Source: Parietichytrium sp. I65-24A (lineage: Eukaryota; Sar; Bigyra; Thraustochytrida; Thraustochytriidae). Taken from it: DNA of 64,000 nucleotides. The notes under the pieces are model-generated. The model did no database searches. It had not been told where the DNA came from and was given only the letters and a program-made list of their open reading frames with translations. Location: assembly GCA_012862575.1 (NCBI GenBank), contig BLSF01000067.1, positions 1 through 64,000 of the forward strand, given 5' to 3'. How positions within the stretch are numbered: position 1 is the stretch's first letter; each line of letters opens with the position of its first letter. Positions 1 to 11,951 of this stretch are shown here, one piece after another. The translations under genes were made by a program, and so were the position numbers.

Positions 1-259
1 GAATTAAAGTGAAAATGTCTGGACAGCACCGAACTTGAAGATGGCGTCTAGTTAGTCTTATATCCCAATGATTCTGGAATTCTTTACTATCTCGTGCTAA
101 TTAGCCATCGGTAAGGGTTGAAATGGGTTGAAGATGGTTGAAGTATGTGAATGTTGTGAAAGTGGAAGGAGGGAGGGATTGGTGGAAGGAGTGAAAATGA
201 AATGAAAGTGAAATGGAAGAGGAGATTGATTGATTGTGTAGTTTTGGATTTTAGCGTTT

Positions 260-1711
260 TTACATGTTTTTGACAATGAGCGGCTTGGACCATTCCTTGA
301 AAAACTCGCGGTCCTGGGCTTTTGTCACGGGTTCTACCTTTGGTAAGTACTCGAGGCTCCGAATGGTGGAGACGCGAGGAATGTGCAAGAGGTCCCTGAC
401 GAGGTCTTTCTGGAGAAGGGAGACTCTTCCAAGCGCAATGACATTGGATGTTGTCCAGAATAGAAGAACGCCGATCGGCATTCCACAGGCCAGAGGAACC
501 GTGGAAACGGCCACAAAACGTGTCATGTTCTTGACGGGATCCCACCAATGGTAGTACACGCCTGCGGAGAGCTCCATCAAAAGAAGCCATGATGCATTGC
601 ACAAAACAGGCAGTAAAAAGGTGGAGTCCACCGCAGAAAGGTCGTTCATCCAAAGCACGCCTTCCGCCGCACATGACGGTTCATAGAGTAGAAGGTTGTG
701 GATCGCAAAATAGCTCGAAAGTATCACTGGCGGCAGCAGCAACGGAGCGTAAAGATCTTTGATTGGATTGCACTTGTGTTTAGTGAGGATGCTGCACAAG
801 GTTTGGGATCGTTCAACCTGGAGAGAAAAAAAAATGGTAACAGCACTCAGCGCGGACGAGTCAGTCGAATATCAAGTCATCTTTGCATCACCTTTGGTCC
901 ATAACGAACTTACCTGCTCATCCACCGAGAGCTCCCTCTTGGTGTCCCTTTCGGCGACTTCTCTTTTGAAGTCGACAATCTCTCCCATTGCAACTTTGAT
1001 GCGTGTGGAGTTGCGAAGAAGTTGTACGAACATTGGCACGAGAGTCATGCGCAGACAAAACGTGTAAAACATGATAGTTCCCCACCATGGTAGGTGCAAA
1101 GTGTTGTGGATCCCGTAAAGCAAGTTCTCTACAAAGTGAATGGTGGGAAAGTCCGCCAAGTGCGACATGACATCCGGAACGACTTCAGCTTCGTAAATGT
1201 CGTGTAGTTGAGCTTGTCTCTCGAGTGCGCTCATGCGTGGTTCGAACATGCTAGAGAAGGCTTCAAAACTTGCGGCAAGCGCAGTGAAGCGGGTCCCTCG
1301 CTGCGACTCTTGCTTGTCAAGAGCCTCGCTCTCAAGCTTCGCTCCGGCCTGATTGCTAACTACCTTGGTAGCTCCAGAGTTTGCGGCTGCAAGTTGGTTG
1401 CCTGCGGATGCAGACGCAGCAGTCCTGGCCTGCTGAGTTGAGTAGTGCCTTGCGCCAGCTGCAGCGGTACGACCGGCCATTCCGCAACTCCGCGCGTGAG
1501 CATGCGCTTTCCAAGGGTGTCGATAGAGATGCCACTTGGCGCGGATAATGTCCTTGAGGAGCGGGAATTGCCATCTTTTGTGTAAGGCTATGATGGCGAG
1601 TCCTGCCGAGAGTGGAGATGCCACATGCCTTGCAAACTCCACGACGGGGTGATGAAATGCCGGGTCAAAATCTCGTTTCTCGCCTTTGTTCCTTTGCGCT
1701 ACACCCACCAT
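260..1711 (-). CDS. OXA1: Mitochondrial inner-membrane insertase OXA1/YidC family, two exons
   Basis: The product inserts proteins, including mitochondrially made ones, into the inner membrane. Exon 1 is 914-1711 and exon 2 is 260-817. The intron 818-913 (96 bp) has donor GTAAGT and a polypyrimidine acceptor ending CAG, and it is phase 0. The joined protein is 451 residues. The first ~150 residues are Arg/Ala-rich and contain a presequence-like RHYSTQQ stretch. The Oxa1 core then begins with LPWWGTIMFYTFCLRMT (W, R and following L-P typical of the first insertase helix). Exon 2 carries GVLWMNDLSAVDSTFLLPVL and a helix containing GVLLFWTTSNVIAL, which match the family's L-W-x-x-D-L-T-x-x-D and F-W-x-x-S-N signatures. 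Several hydrophobic helices are visible. The start at 1711 is the first ATG of the open frame; the true N-terminus is less certain. Family assignment is strong. Confidence 0.9.
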
Positions 1712-2968
1712 TTTCCGCGCCCCTTTTCAACCAATCCAAAAGCCTTCCTCTCTCACTGGAGGGCCGGGGCCTCTGGTCCCCAACGTCGCGGTCTCCCGCT
1801 GTTGATCCAAATGGCAGACTTGTGCGTGTCTTTCCTCCTTTCGTTGCAGGTTTGTCTTCAAAGATGATCGTCGGACTGCCACTCGGCTGTTGCTCGACCG
1901 CGTCCTTTCCCTTCCTTTCCTTCCTCCTTTCACGTTTCATCGCTTTGCTCCCAGCGCATTTGAGAGCTGTAACAGCACTTCCACATCTCCACTATCGCTC
2001 TTCTACACCAAGCAATAGGAGTGAGGCATCGAAAAGGACGACTAGGACCTGCAGCTTTGCAATTAGGGCTTACTGTTAAGAGTCAGCTTTCCTCGAGCAG
2101 ACCAGGCATCTTCGCACTTTGATGCGGAGCCACGGTTGGAGGGTGCTAAGGTTTGGCGTGGTTGTACGGTAGGGGTAATGAGGGGAGGTGCGTTTCAGTC
2201 ATTGCCCGATGGGAACACTCCGATTTTGATAGCGGAAAGGGGACAGCGAACGGAGTGTTTTGTTTGTTTCTCTGTCATCAATTTTTTTTTTTAAATTATG
2301 CTGCGGGAACTCGAGCGCTGAAGGAAAGTGGACAACAGTCTTGCACTTTGCTAGATTTGGGGTGTTGGCGGAGACGACGGCGCGCAAGTTGGTGGTTGTG
2401 TTGTGTTGGGAGAATTGGATGCGGACATTTGATGAATGGAGATTTTGGACTAATTGTGCGTGAGAAGGCTGCCGGGCTTTTAGGTGGAGATAACGTTGGC
2501 CCTCCTCGCCTGAAAACTAACCTTGACATAGCGCGATTCATTTTTGCCGCGCCGCGATCGCCGGCCCACCTTTCAACGAGTAATGTATAGATGCACAGAG
2601 TTCAACATGGAACGCTCGCTTTCACACTTGCCGGCGTGAACTTTCTGTAGTGTTAGGAACGGAGAGTAGAACACCTGTTCTTCACAGTGTCTTTCTACAA
2701 CCATACAGAAGCGAGGAAGTGTGCGTTGTGTGCGTTGGCCAGGATAGGCTGGGCCACGTAGTGTGAGAAGAGTTCCGGGACAATTGCATTTTGATAGAAG
2801 ACCAAGTGCAGCGTAAACAAACCCTATCGGAAGGCAAGGTAGATAGAAGACGTGCAATGAATCCGGATATCCGAGACTTTTGACAACAGTTGGAGCAAAC
2901 AAAGAAATAGGTGACGATTCGAAGATCATGTGTTTGTAAAACTGTCTGCTTTAAGTCTTTATCGTTCT
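1712..2968. other. Intergenic, no supported gene
   Basis: This 1.26 kb stretch separates the OXA1 and succinyl-CoA ligase genes, both on the minus strand. It should hold the OXA1 promoter and the downstream region of the ligase gene. Short open frames occur on both strands, but none resembles a known family and none has a convincing splice context. There is a T-tract at 2280-2293. Confidence 0.5.
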
Positions 2969-4017
2969 TTAGGCCTTGCCTCTCTTCTTCATCTCCTCCA
3001 GCATGGAGCTTCCCAAGCGAGCTGGAGATTCTGACACAATGACTCCGGCGTCGCGTAGTGCCTCAATCTTTGCAGTTGCAGTGCCCTTGCCTCCAGCGAT
3101 GATAGCTCCAGCATGGCCCATGCGGCGGCCAGGAGGAGCGGTCAGCCCAGCAATAAAGCTCACCACAGGCTTGTTAGGGTCTCCGTGCTCCTTGAGCCAG
3201 GCAGCAGCGTCCTCCTCTGCGTTGCCTCCAATCTCTCCGATGAGGATGACTGCGAAAAAGCGAACGAGGCACGTGAGTTTCATTCGACGACATAAAGTTA
3301 CTCACCCTGCCAGCAACAAACAAGCAATAACTTACTTCCTTCGGTCTCTGGATCGTTGGTGAAGCGCTCGAGGCAATCAATAAAGTTTGTTCCATTAAAA
3401 GGATCCCCGCCGATTCCAACGCAGGTAGACTGTCCAAGTCCAGTCGCGGTGGTCTGGGCGACAGCCTCGTAAGTGAGGGTTCCGCTGCGGGACACAACGC
3501 CAATCTTGCCCTTCTTGTGGATATGGCCTGGCATGATACCGATCTTGCACTCACCAGGCTTGATGATACCTGGGCAGTTTGGACCAATGAGGCGCGAAGC
3601 AGTCTGCTGCCTCAAGTGCCATTTGACCTTGACCATGTCCTGCTGCGGAATACCCTCAGTGATGGCCACAATGAGAGGGATTTCTGCTTCGATGGCCTCA
3701 ATAATGGCCTTGGCAGCGTATGGTGGTGGGACGTAGATGGCAGTGGCATCCGCTCCGGTAGAGTCCTTGGCTTCCTGCACGGAGTTGAACACTGGGAGTC
3801 CAAGATGGGTTTGTCCACCTTTGCCTGGGGAGACACCTCCAACCATGCGAGTTCCGTACGCGATGGAGTGCTCAGAGTGAAAGGTTCCCTGCTTTCCGGT
3901 GAATCCTTGGCAGATCACCTTGGTGTTCTTGTCCACCCACACCTTGGCGGTGGAGGACATGTTTCTGATCGAGGCCGCCACATTCGCCTTTTGCCCGCGC
4001 ACAAGAGTGGACAACAT
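2969..4017 (-). CDS. SUCLG1: Succinyl-CoA ligase alpha subunit, mitochondrial, two exons
   Basis: This TCA-cycle enzyme interconverts succinyl-CoA and succinate with substrate-level phosphorylation of ADP or GDP. Exon 1 is 3336-4017 and exon 2 is 2969-3249. The intron 3250-3335 (86 bp) has donor GTAAGT and acceptor CAG. Joining restores [12 protein letters not shown] across the junction. The protein is 320 residues, normal for the family. The N-terminal ~20 residues ([19 protein letters not shown]) look like a mitochondrial presequence. The CoA-binding domain has [14 protein letters not shown] and [29 protein letters not shown] is the conserved central loop, and [15 protein letters not shown] holds the phosphorylated active-site His (residue ~273). 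It lies divergent to nothing nearby; the upstream region is gene-free for over 5 kb. Identification is secure. Confidence 0.96.
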
Positions 4018-5851
4018 TTTCCTTTCTTCTTTTTGTAAGCCCTTGGTCCGCCCTTGTCACAACTTTTCATCCGCGCCAAATTAAATCCCCGGCAACCAAA
4101 CGCCATCCAGTCGCATTGGCAACACATCACGCAGCCCAGCCAAGCAACGCACACGCACGCACATACACACAGTCTCAGGTCAGCATCATCACTCTTCTTA
4201 TTACGGCCATCTCCCAACTCGTCCAAATCCGCCACCTTTGCAAAACCTCTCTCTCACTCTGTCTCACTGTCTCTCTACTCGTCTCACGCCACTCCCCACC
4301 GAACGCAGCGCTGCGTTGACCTAGCGTCGAACTCACCGTAAACGCGCACTCTCTGTGAATCGCTGAATACCTCACAGTCCGCACAGTCCGCACAGCCCCT
4401 GTCCTCTCACCGCAAGCTGATCTTTTCTCTTTGTTTCCTTCTCCCTCTCCTCCCTAACAGCCGCCAGTCGATTGCCTAATGGTCTTCAGATCATCCATTC
4501 TCCGTGGTGATAGCACTACCTTACTCGCTGGCTAGCCTATTTACTCACAATCCTCAGTTCTTCCTTTTCACTGAAGCCTAATTGGCTCTATGCCGAGGCT
4601 AGGCGACTACGGCATACCAGCTGCGCACCAGTGGCTACATAAAACAAGTAGCAATGACAGGTCGTCCTAGTATAGGCTCCGCCCCTACTGGAGGATTATG
4701 TGATTGGTTAGGTGTATGCCATATGAATGACTTACCCGTGCGGCTAAATGAGTGACGATCTGCAACTCCGCAAGTGGAGCTAAGCTGCACCAGTAAGGTG
4801 GTTGTACAGAACTCATAATTCAGATGTCATGTCCCCGTGACTAGGTTTTGTAATATACGAATCTTTAGGGCTTTGTTACGCATAGATACATCTACTCCGT
4901 ACTATGATTTGGCAGTCACATAGTACCATTAATCCCTCAGATAAGCATGTGTTGATTAATTAAGCAAAGTTGTAAGCGTCGTGTTATTGGATACTGGTGG
5001 TCTTGAAGAGTGGAGAACCGAGAACCAGCTTCGCTGAATGCGTTGTTTGTTTCCGTTGGCTTCTTTCCTTGCCAACAGTGTGACGATTCTAGAGCTCACC
5101 ACCCCAAAATCTCTCGATTCTTGTACTTGGCTTCCGTTCTAAAGTGCGTATCGCACAGGGTTTGATATTTTGTCTGAGTTCTGTGCATTTGGCCAGGTCT
5201 CTTCGGGTCTGTCTTAGGCCAACACTTTGGCGAATGCAGAAGCAGAGCTTGGCGTCTCTCTCTGCCGCGCTTCTCGTCAGGCGATTGAGCGTGGAGCAGT
5301 GAGGAAGCTTGAATGAATAGCAATGCAGAATTCGGAAACACTAGCTATATGACGAATAGAAGAACATTCATTAAGTCCGAGGAGGGCCTTCGATTCCGTT
5401 CTTCGCAAACGAACATTAATGATCAATTGGCAGGGACTTGATTCAAGGCTCGAGGCTAGGCTTTCTCCGTTCTAGTATACTAGAATGCATTGGGACAAAT
5501 TCGGTCTCCACTTTTTGCTGGCTCACGTGACTTATGCAAGCTCTTTTCTCGCTCTTTCTTTCCTATTCCGTCATGAGAGACATGAGAGACTCGACGCTAT
5601 AACGGCGCGCAATCGAAGAAACGAACGTTTTGAATGGTTTTTGAAGTCAAAGATTGACATGTAAAATGTGGAACTGAGTACAGTACTAGCTAGTACCCTT
5701 GTAAGAGTGGAATTCCATGTACATTTTCGCGTCCCATAACGCCTAACTTGAATAGCCAGGGTGCTAGCATGCACGCCCAAACGCTCAACGCTTGCTCGCA
5801 GAGATGTCTTGAGATTGTGATATCACAGGCATATTCACAGCCAGAATGTCG

Positions 5852-5866
5852 TACTCACTGTCAGTA
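5852..5866 (+). repeat. Dispersed motif TACTCACNGTCAGTA, copy 1
   Basis: The 15-mer TACTCACTGTCAGTA is an imperfect inverted repeat (TACT...AGTA). It recurs at 17156-17170 (opposite strand), 48075-48089 and 56169-56183, always in non-coding DNA and often flanked by further GTAC elements. Its function is unknown. Confidence 0.6.
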
Positions 5867-8716
5867 CTCTCCCCCCCCTCTAGCTAGATGCTCCGACCTC
5901 ATCAGCACAAACAGAGCGTCCCGATTCCCGGCAGACAGCCCCCTTGAAGGTATATATTAATTTCCAACTTGTGTAGGTTCTCGGGGCCATGTGATAGAGG
6001 AGCAAAATCTTTTGTGCTAGCTTGTGTCATCACTTATGCATAAACTCAACAGCGCTTTTGGCTCTCCCAAGCGGCATCGCCGAACGCGACTCGTTCTCGC
6101 CGAAAGCAGAGCAGAGCTTCACTTCTGGCAAGACGGGTGCACTGAATGCAAACACACTGCGCAGCTCAAGAACGTTTGGGACACACAAGGCCGACAGATT
6201 TGATGGTGCGAAGTCGATGACATTGAGTTGTTCTTCAACAGTGATTAGGCTAGATTATTTGGGTTTCTTTGTACTGCCCAAATGGCGAGAGCAAGAACCA
6301 TTCATATCATAAGACTGACACCCTGCACTACATTTGGTTCTACCAGTTAGCTAGCAGTGAACTTGGAATCTCAAGTCAATTATTTTATAACTTCTTTCTT
6401 TTCGATCCTGGTGCTGATACCAATTTACTGAGGAGCTATTTTCAATGAAAGAAAGGTTCTCAATCACTTTTTACCAGATCAATACTCAATAAGATGCGAA
6501 AAACTCGCTTGCTCAGATGAAATATGAAAAGAATAAAAGAGAGATGAAGAAACCGTTACGGCGAAGAAGACTATACAAACAAGCTCACTACGCTACCAAA
6601 AAGTTTGGACTCGACTTCCCATTCAAGAATTTCAAGTCGCAAAACTGTGACACACTGTCACGTCTACTTGAGAAGCAATTCGAAACCCAATGAACTGTAA
6701 AATGACAGCGGTTTTGACGTGCTTTTTAAGCAGTGCTTGCACTTCCTTCATCCATGCGAATCAGTACCCTGGTACAGTAGCTTTGGTCATCGCACTTCTC
6801 GTCGTCCACAGCCCCGAACTATGCTTGATTTGCTTACCGATATAGTACACTACACGTCGAGAGGGACGGAGCGCAACAGCTCAGCAAATCCGTCACATTT
6901 TTTGGTTGAAGCACAGGCAGAAGATGAGGTAAAAAAAGTGCGATCCCTGAATTAGAACTTGAGAATTCAGAACTCAAAAGAGAGAAATGGTGGAAAAACC
7001 CTCGGTTCACTCCCTCCCCAGTTCCGCTTCATCTCACAGCCAGTCTCAGGCTGTGGGCCACTTTAGCGGCTCTCGTGAATCCGTGCACTCACTAATAAGC
7101 TGTGTACTAGAGTGTCGCCTTTTCCCCTGTTGGAAATTTGCATTTTGGTCCTCTGATCGTTTCACTCTAGTCCACACTCAACTCTACATATAAGCCATCC
7201 GTCTCGTCTCACCAACGAGTTTTCTTTTTTCTCTAGCGAGTATGTAAACAAAAAGAAAGGAACATAAGACTGAAACTGTCTTCGACCGTTTGAGTCCGTA
7301 GCTCCTAGTTGGAGTCCTCTCCGACTCTTGAAGGTCTGCCTGTCTTCCAGCACAGTGCATAGAAGTTTAAATGCTTATGAAAGTTCATAGCGCGACACGG
7401 AGATTTCCTGGAAATGCTCCACGAAGAACTAAGTTTAACTTGCTTTCAGGAAGGTCGAGGGAGCAGCTTCCCCCGGAAATCTTTCAAAAGTTCAAGCAAG
7501 CTCTTCTGTTCACGGAGAGAGGGAAAAAAAAGGGATAGGTTTGGAAACGGAAAGTAGAATGCTGGCCTAGGACAGGAGAGGGAAAAAAAGACAAGTCTTT
7601 GTACATAAACGACGTGCTTTGTTGGTGAAATCTAGGAGTCCGTCGTTGGACCCAACAACAATAGACTTTGAATTCTTTGAATGGTCAGATCTGCCATCTT
7701 GTGCAAGCCCTGACTGTGAGAAAGAGCCCTCTCAGGGCCAGGCGTTCATTCAATAGCAGCGATACCGTACGAAACTCTTGACTTGCTTCTGGTGCAATTG
7801 TTACTCACAGTTCATTTTCAGGTCAACCGAGAGTCAGCAGTCACGAGCTTTAAATAGAAGGTTAAAGGAAAAAGATGTTTGCCAACGACGCATGGAATGC
7901 TAGTACGGATCTGCTGTATCAACGCGCGCGCATGCCGTCACTGTGAATAATGACTTACAACTAGATTTGACAAAGTTGGGAAACGTGGGAAACAAAAGCA
8001 AGAACCGCAAACAGAAGGCCCGGGCTGGGCGCTAGAGCTAGTCAGGAAGAAGCAGAGAGAGGCGTTCCTGCAACTCACGTCACGGCGCTGTTGAATGTAG
8101 GAGCGACGAATCTAAACCACAAGCTTTCTGAGCTGGCCACTGACGGTCGAGCAAGTCGAGCACCAAGTGCGACTCTCTAACGTTTCCTTCTCAGGTCACT
8201 GTGCACTGTGGCACTGTTTTTTCCAAACTGGAATTCCAATTCAAAATAATGAGTGAATGAAATCAACTGGCAGAAGTGCAATGAAAAATGAGTCAATGAC
8301 TCATCGCAGTATTCAGCTCTACAGGTATCAGTAGCTGTGCTACCAACCATCTAGTACGCGCTTACCCCTACATATAGTCCCAAACCACATCGCTCACACC
8401 TCCTCTGTCAGTTGGGCCACTCTCTCTCACACACACTGTCAGCAATAGTACTCAGTACTCAGTACTGTACTTACCCCATGAGAGGGAAAGGGAAGAAAGC
8501 ACAAAGAGAGGAAGAATGGAAGAAAGGAAGAAAGCGGCGGGAAGAGGAGGAAGCAAGCAAGCTAGCTAGGAGTTACCATGGAAATTACGGTTAGAAAGTA
8601 GGACAGTAGGACGGCGCTGTGGGCACTCTCTGTAAGCGGACGAGCCTCCTACTGCGACCTACGCTGTCTACGCGGTTAGGCGGGGGGAAAAATCCTCGCG
8701 GGCGAAGGGTGCTAGC

Positions 8717-8745
8717 GCAAGTGGTAGAGCGCACGTAGGGGCGAG
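8717..8745 (+). other. tRNA A-box-like sequence (possible tRNA relic or SINE head)
   Basis: The sequence TAGCGCAAGTGGTAGAGCGC matches the pol III A box and forms a perfect 4-bp D stem (GCGC/GCGC) with a tRNA-like loop. Downstream there is no paired anticodon arm and no GGTTCRANNCC B box, so a complete tRNA is not supported. It could be a decayed tRNA, a tRNA-derived repeat or chance. Confidence 0.25.
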
Positions 8746-8769
8746 GCCGTTTGCGAAGCGCCTCTTTCT

Positions 8770-8789
8770 ATCTCTCTCTCTCTCTCTCT
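8770..8789 (+). repeat. (TC)n microsatellite
   Basis: This is an uninterrupted TC dinucleotide run in the presumed upstream region of the gene at 9558. Confidence 0.9.
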
Positions 8790-8998
8790 AACATTGTCAA
8801 TCTCTTGTCTCTGTTGCGTTGTTGCGTTGTTGTTTGATTTTTTTTTTCCTTCCCGTGTTCCGGTGTTCCCATGTTCCCATGTTTGTTGTTCGTGCATTCT
8901 CCTCTTTCCTCTCTCTTGCAGCTAGTTGCTCAGTGCTTAGTCTGTGTGTGAGCGAGCGAAGGTGGGTGAGCCAGTCCTATAGTCCTATTGTTATAGTC

Positions 8999-9018
8999 GT
9001 TGTTGTTGTTGTTGTTGT
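8999..9018 (+). repeat. (GTT)n microsatellite
   Basis: This run of GTT triplets lies about 540 bases upstream of the start at 9558, with imperfect GTT repeats continuing to about 9056. Confidence 0.85.
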
Positions 9019-9557
9019 ACCGGTATGCTGTTTTAGTTGTAGTAGTTGTTGTTGTTGGTGATGGTGTTGGCAACAGCAGAGATCCAAGCAAGGCGTCCGA
9101 CCTCGGTTCATCTTCAAGCTGGCAAGAGCACAGCTCAACTCAACTCAGAGCAGCGTAGCGCGCCAGTTTGGATTGGGAGGCGTGCTTCTCACAGTTTCAA
9201 AGTGTCTTTCCTTCCACAAGTACTTGGGCGTTGTTGCTCCGTCAGAACGGAGAGAGTCCATACCCTCGAGTCGGAAACAGACCCGTTTTGTGTGTCCTGC
9301 ACTTGAACTTGCAGGGCGCGGCATTTCTTCTCCCTCCTTCTTTCTTTCTCTCTCTCTCTCTTTCTCTGGAGACGCCCAGTCTCTTTCATCTCGTCGAGAC
9401 TCGTTGAGTCGTCCGCAAACTGCCGAAAAGCTCCACAGAGGAGAGGCGGAGGCGGAGGCGAAGGGAAGAAGCGAACCGCGAAGAGGCAGTGAGCAAGAGG
9501 TGAAGCGTCCCGCTCGAGCCTGCGAGTGGTCCTGGTGCGTCTGGTGCTGATGCGCAA

Positions 9558-10163
9558 ATGAAGGTAGACTCTACAAGACTCACGTGGCGTCAGGCTGCCG
9601 AGCGGCAGCAGCCAGTTGATTTGAGAATGATGGACAACCAGCGCCAAGAGGACTGCGACCCACTGCTCGACAGTGCATTCCTCTCACCCGTGCCGACTTT
9701 GACGGCGATGCACGAGTGCGCGTCGCGACCCAGAGTCCCTCAAAATAGTCTCAGGGAGCGACGAGCGCCTCTCGCCCCAAAGCGCCCGCTGACGGTTTCC
9801 ACCAATCGCTTGTGTAACAAGAGGAGGAGCATCAATCGTCTCATAGATCTGGACACAGGAGACGAGACCACCCCGGAGCACGGGCGGCACACGACCCCGA
9901 ACCATCCGGAGAACTGGCGTTGTTTCGATGAAGAGGACGTCAGTGGGGAGTTGGCTCTATGGCGGGCAGAAGCAAATGCGCGGGCTCATGGCGAGGGGCT
10001 GAAGAGTTGTCTTACGCCCCTGCAAGTCCATGAGAAGACCTTCACCGAGGCTGAGAATCAAGGAGAAAACATTCTTTTGAATGCCGGCGCAATGAGGGCG
10101 AGGAGTGAGCGCCCATACCGCCGCCAACGAGAGCGGATAGCCGCGATTCTTTCGCTCGAGTGA
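9558..10163 (+). CDS. Hypothetical Arg-rich protein, 201 residues
   Basis: I do not recognise this protein. The frame opens with an ATG at 9558 (context CAAATGA) and runs 201 residues without interruption. The composition is hydrophilic and Arg/Glu-rich, with no membrane segment and no signal peptide. The first half is low in order and rich in Pro and Arg. The second half (from about residue 115) looks more structured, with a stretch ENWRCFDEEDVSGELALWRA followed by a predicted helical, charged tail ending RRQRERIAAILSLE. Codon use is GC-balanced like neighbouring genes, unlike the flanking non-coding DNA, which supports a real gene. An additional upstream exon cannot be excluded, because open frames extend back through 9046-9550 in other frames. 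Confidence 0.55.
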   Translation: MKVDSTRLTWRQAAERQQPVDLRMMDNQRQEDCDPLLDSAFLSPVPTLTAMHECASRPRVPQNSLRERRAPLAPKRPLTVSTNRLCNKRRSINRLIDLDTGDETTPEHGRHTTPNHPENWRCFDEEDVSGELALWRAEANARAHGEGLKSCLTPLQVHEKTFTEAENQGENILLNAGAMRARSERPYRRQRERIAAILSLE

Positions 10164-11218
10164 CGAGTCGCTGTGGCGCAAGCAGCAGGGCTGGTGTGGG
10201 AAGGGTATCAACTTCAGCCTCGCCATTGTTTGCGATTGTAAAAAGCACTATCCTTGTGATACACCTTGGTGTCAAGGGTTGTAATCTTTATTTTCAATTG
10301 TTGAATTGTGTACATGACAGCCAAACAAACGGAAACAGGAATCAAACATTTACAATTACATTTACGCTTGATACGCAAAAAAAATAAGTTGCGCAAGAAA
10401 CCACTAAGGGCACGTCGGGGCTCGTTCCCATTGGTGGACTGTAAAAATCAAAACTTCAGAAAAGAAAACACAATACATCCTGAATTAAGCACATTGAACT
10501 TATTTAGCGACTTGTGCTTTATTTTACATGATTTGCTTCCCTCGCAACCTGAAGCAAGCTCGCCCACTGCAACTTGTCCAAAGCTCGTGATTTTTCCGGC
10601 ATCTGCACGATGTGCACCTGTCACAGTACTGATTCATTCTTTGATGGCACTGTTCTGCACTACCTCTCTGAAGATCAGTCCTTGTCCTTGTGATTGTAGC
10701 GTTTCAAGATTTTTCGAGGTTTTAGTTATGGTTCAACACTATTCCCCATTTTCTCTCTTCCTCTCGCACGCGACCACTCTCGAAAAGTACACATGGAATT
10801 TGTCAACTCGACAGCATTGATGATTCCCCGTTCGCAGTAGTTGATGGCTTTCGTCAAAGTGATAGAAATATTCGTTGCAACGTCGAGTTGCGACTAACTG
10901 TGACATTTTCGAGATCGTCCGTTCTGCCGCATCACCAACGTCGACGAGAGACATTGGTTTCCAGCATCAGAATTCAGCTTTTCTTGACAACTGTTTAGAG
11001 AATTCTCTAGTCAGGCGGGCGAGCTAACACTGTGGCACTTCAAGTCCGCAACGGACATTGGAGATCGATCTCCCGTGAAATCGCTAATTTCGGAGTGGGC
11101 GGCGAGTAGCTGTCCGTGGCAATGGTGTGAAGAGAGTGCCGTGCAAGGCTGTGCGAGTTCCCGCGTGAAAGACGATCTGCGCGAAATAGGGGCCAGCGTC
11201 AAAGAAAGCCTGTGAATC
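10164..11218. other. Intergenic, no supported gene
   Basis: This 1.06 kb stretch is AT-richer than the flanking genes and holds no recognisable coding sequence. A TCAGAATTCAGC copy of a dispersed motif is at 10967-10978. The right half should carry the promoter for the gene at 11219. Confidence 0.45.
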
Positions 11219-11719
11219 ATGGAGCGTGTTCGACAGAGTATATTGAGCCGGCCAAGCAAAGAGCCGGGGTCGCGAAAGATGCATCAGAGCTCGGCGGACG
11301 AGCAAGAGCACCGCGACATGGAAAAGCTGGCCTTTCTTCAACAAAAACGAGCACACCAAGACTCCAAGTTGCTTGAAAGAACAGGCAGTGCGTCCTGGAC
11401 TCAGGGCGACCGAGACTATTTGCAAGACTTGAAGAAGCAAATGGCTGACCAAACTGTCAAAGAAAAGGAGGTACAGCGTTCTGAGAAGGCAGCTAGCCGC
11501 CGTCTCGCGGCCGGCAAGGATATGGAGCTCGAAAGAAAGGAAGAGGAGCGCTCTCGCTCGAGGAGAATGTATTGCAAATCCATTTTAGACGAAAACCGGA
11601 GTAGCGCAGCGTTGAAAAAGGAGAACGCTGCACAAAGAAAAGCTGCCGAGAACAGGGCAGAGAGAGAGCGCATCGCAAGACAAGAGTTTGATGGTCGATT
11701 TGGTTCGTCTGTCTGCTAA
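11219..11719 (+). CDS. Small charged coiled-coil protein, 166 residues
   Basis: The ATG at 11219 opens a 166-residue frame. From about residue 25 the protein is almost entirely charged alpha helix: many Glu, Lys, Arg and Gln, with heptad-like spacing of Leu/Ala. The C-terminal part is ENRSSAALKKENAAQRKAAE followed by NRAERERIARQEFDGRFG. This style (short, Arg/Glu-rich, trichohyalin or RIB43A-like helix) is common among ciliary microtubule inner proteins, and the window carries another ciliary gene. I cannot name a family, so a ciliary role is inference only. There are no introns in the visible frame and no signal peptide or membrane segment. Confidence 0.6.
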   Translation: MERVRQSILSRPSKEPGSRKMHQSSADEQEHRDMEKLAFLQQKRAHQDSKLLERTGSASWTQGDRDYLQDLKKQMADQTVKEKEVQRSEKAASRRLAAGKDMELERKEEERSRSRRMYCKSILDENRSSAALKKENAAQRKAAENRAERERIARQEFDGRFGSSVC

Positions 11720-11951
11720 CTTCGTCGCACCTCGCAGATTTTGGAGCATGTTGAATATTTCTCATTGATAGACGAGTAGAGTAGCCGGGAAAAAAAAAGT
11801 GAACGAAACTAAACCAATTTTCTCCCATGTTGGATTCCACACGGCAGAGGAATGAGACATTACAAAAGCAAATAAGTTATTGATAAGTTAATTAAAAAAA
11901 GAGGACCAAGGAAACAACCCGAGGAGAAATGGGTGAGGTGGGCGGATCCTC

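Larger units (their letters stand above)
4018..9557. other. Gene-free region of 5.5 kb
   Basis: No open frame here shows recognisable protein features, long uninterrupted length or consistent codon use. The sequence is rich in short AGTAC/GTACT elements (for example around 8450-8475), has copies of two dispersed motifs (5852-5866 and 6962-6971), and contains simple repeats listed separately. The 4030-4400 part is CA/CT-rich and is likely the promoter and leader of the succinyl-CoA ligase gene. The last 800 bases, with CT and GTT tracts, are likely the leader of the gene starting at 9558. Confidence 0.5.

Noticed and set aside
2969-3283. Separate small gene starting with an internal Met ahead of the succinyl-CoA ligase C-terminus
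   Set aside because: The upstream part of that frame is intron; the segment is the second exon of the ligase.
7290-7345. tRNA-like TAGCTCCTAGTTGG sequence
   Set aside because: D arm spacing is wrong and there is no B box or cloverleaf.
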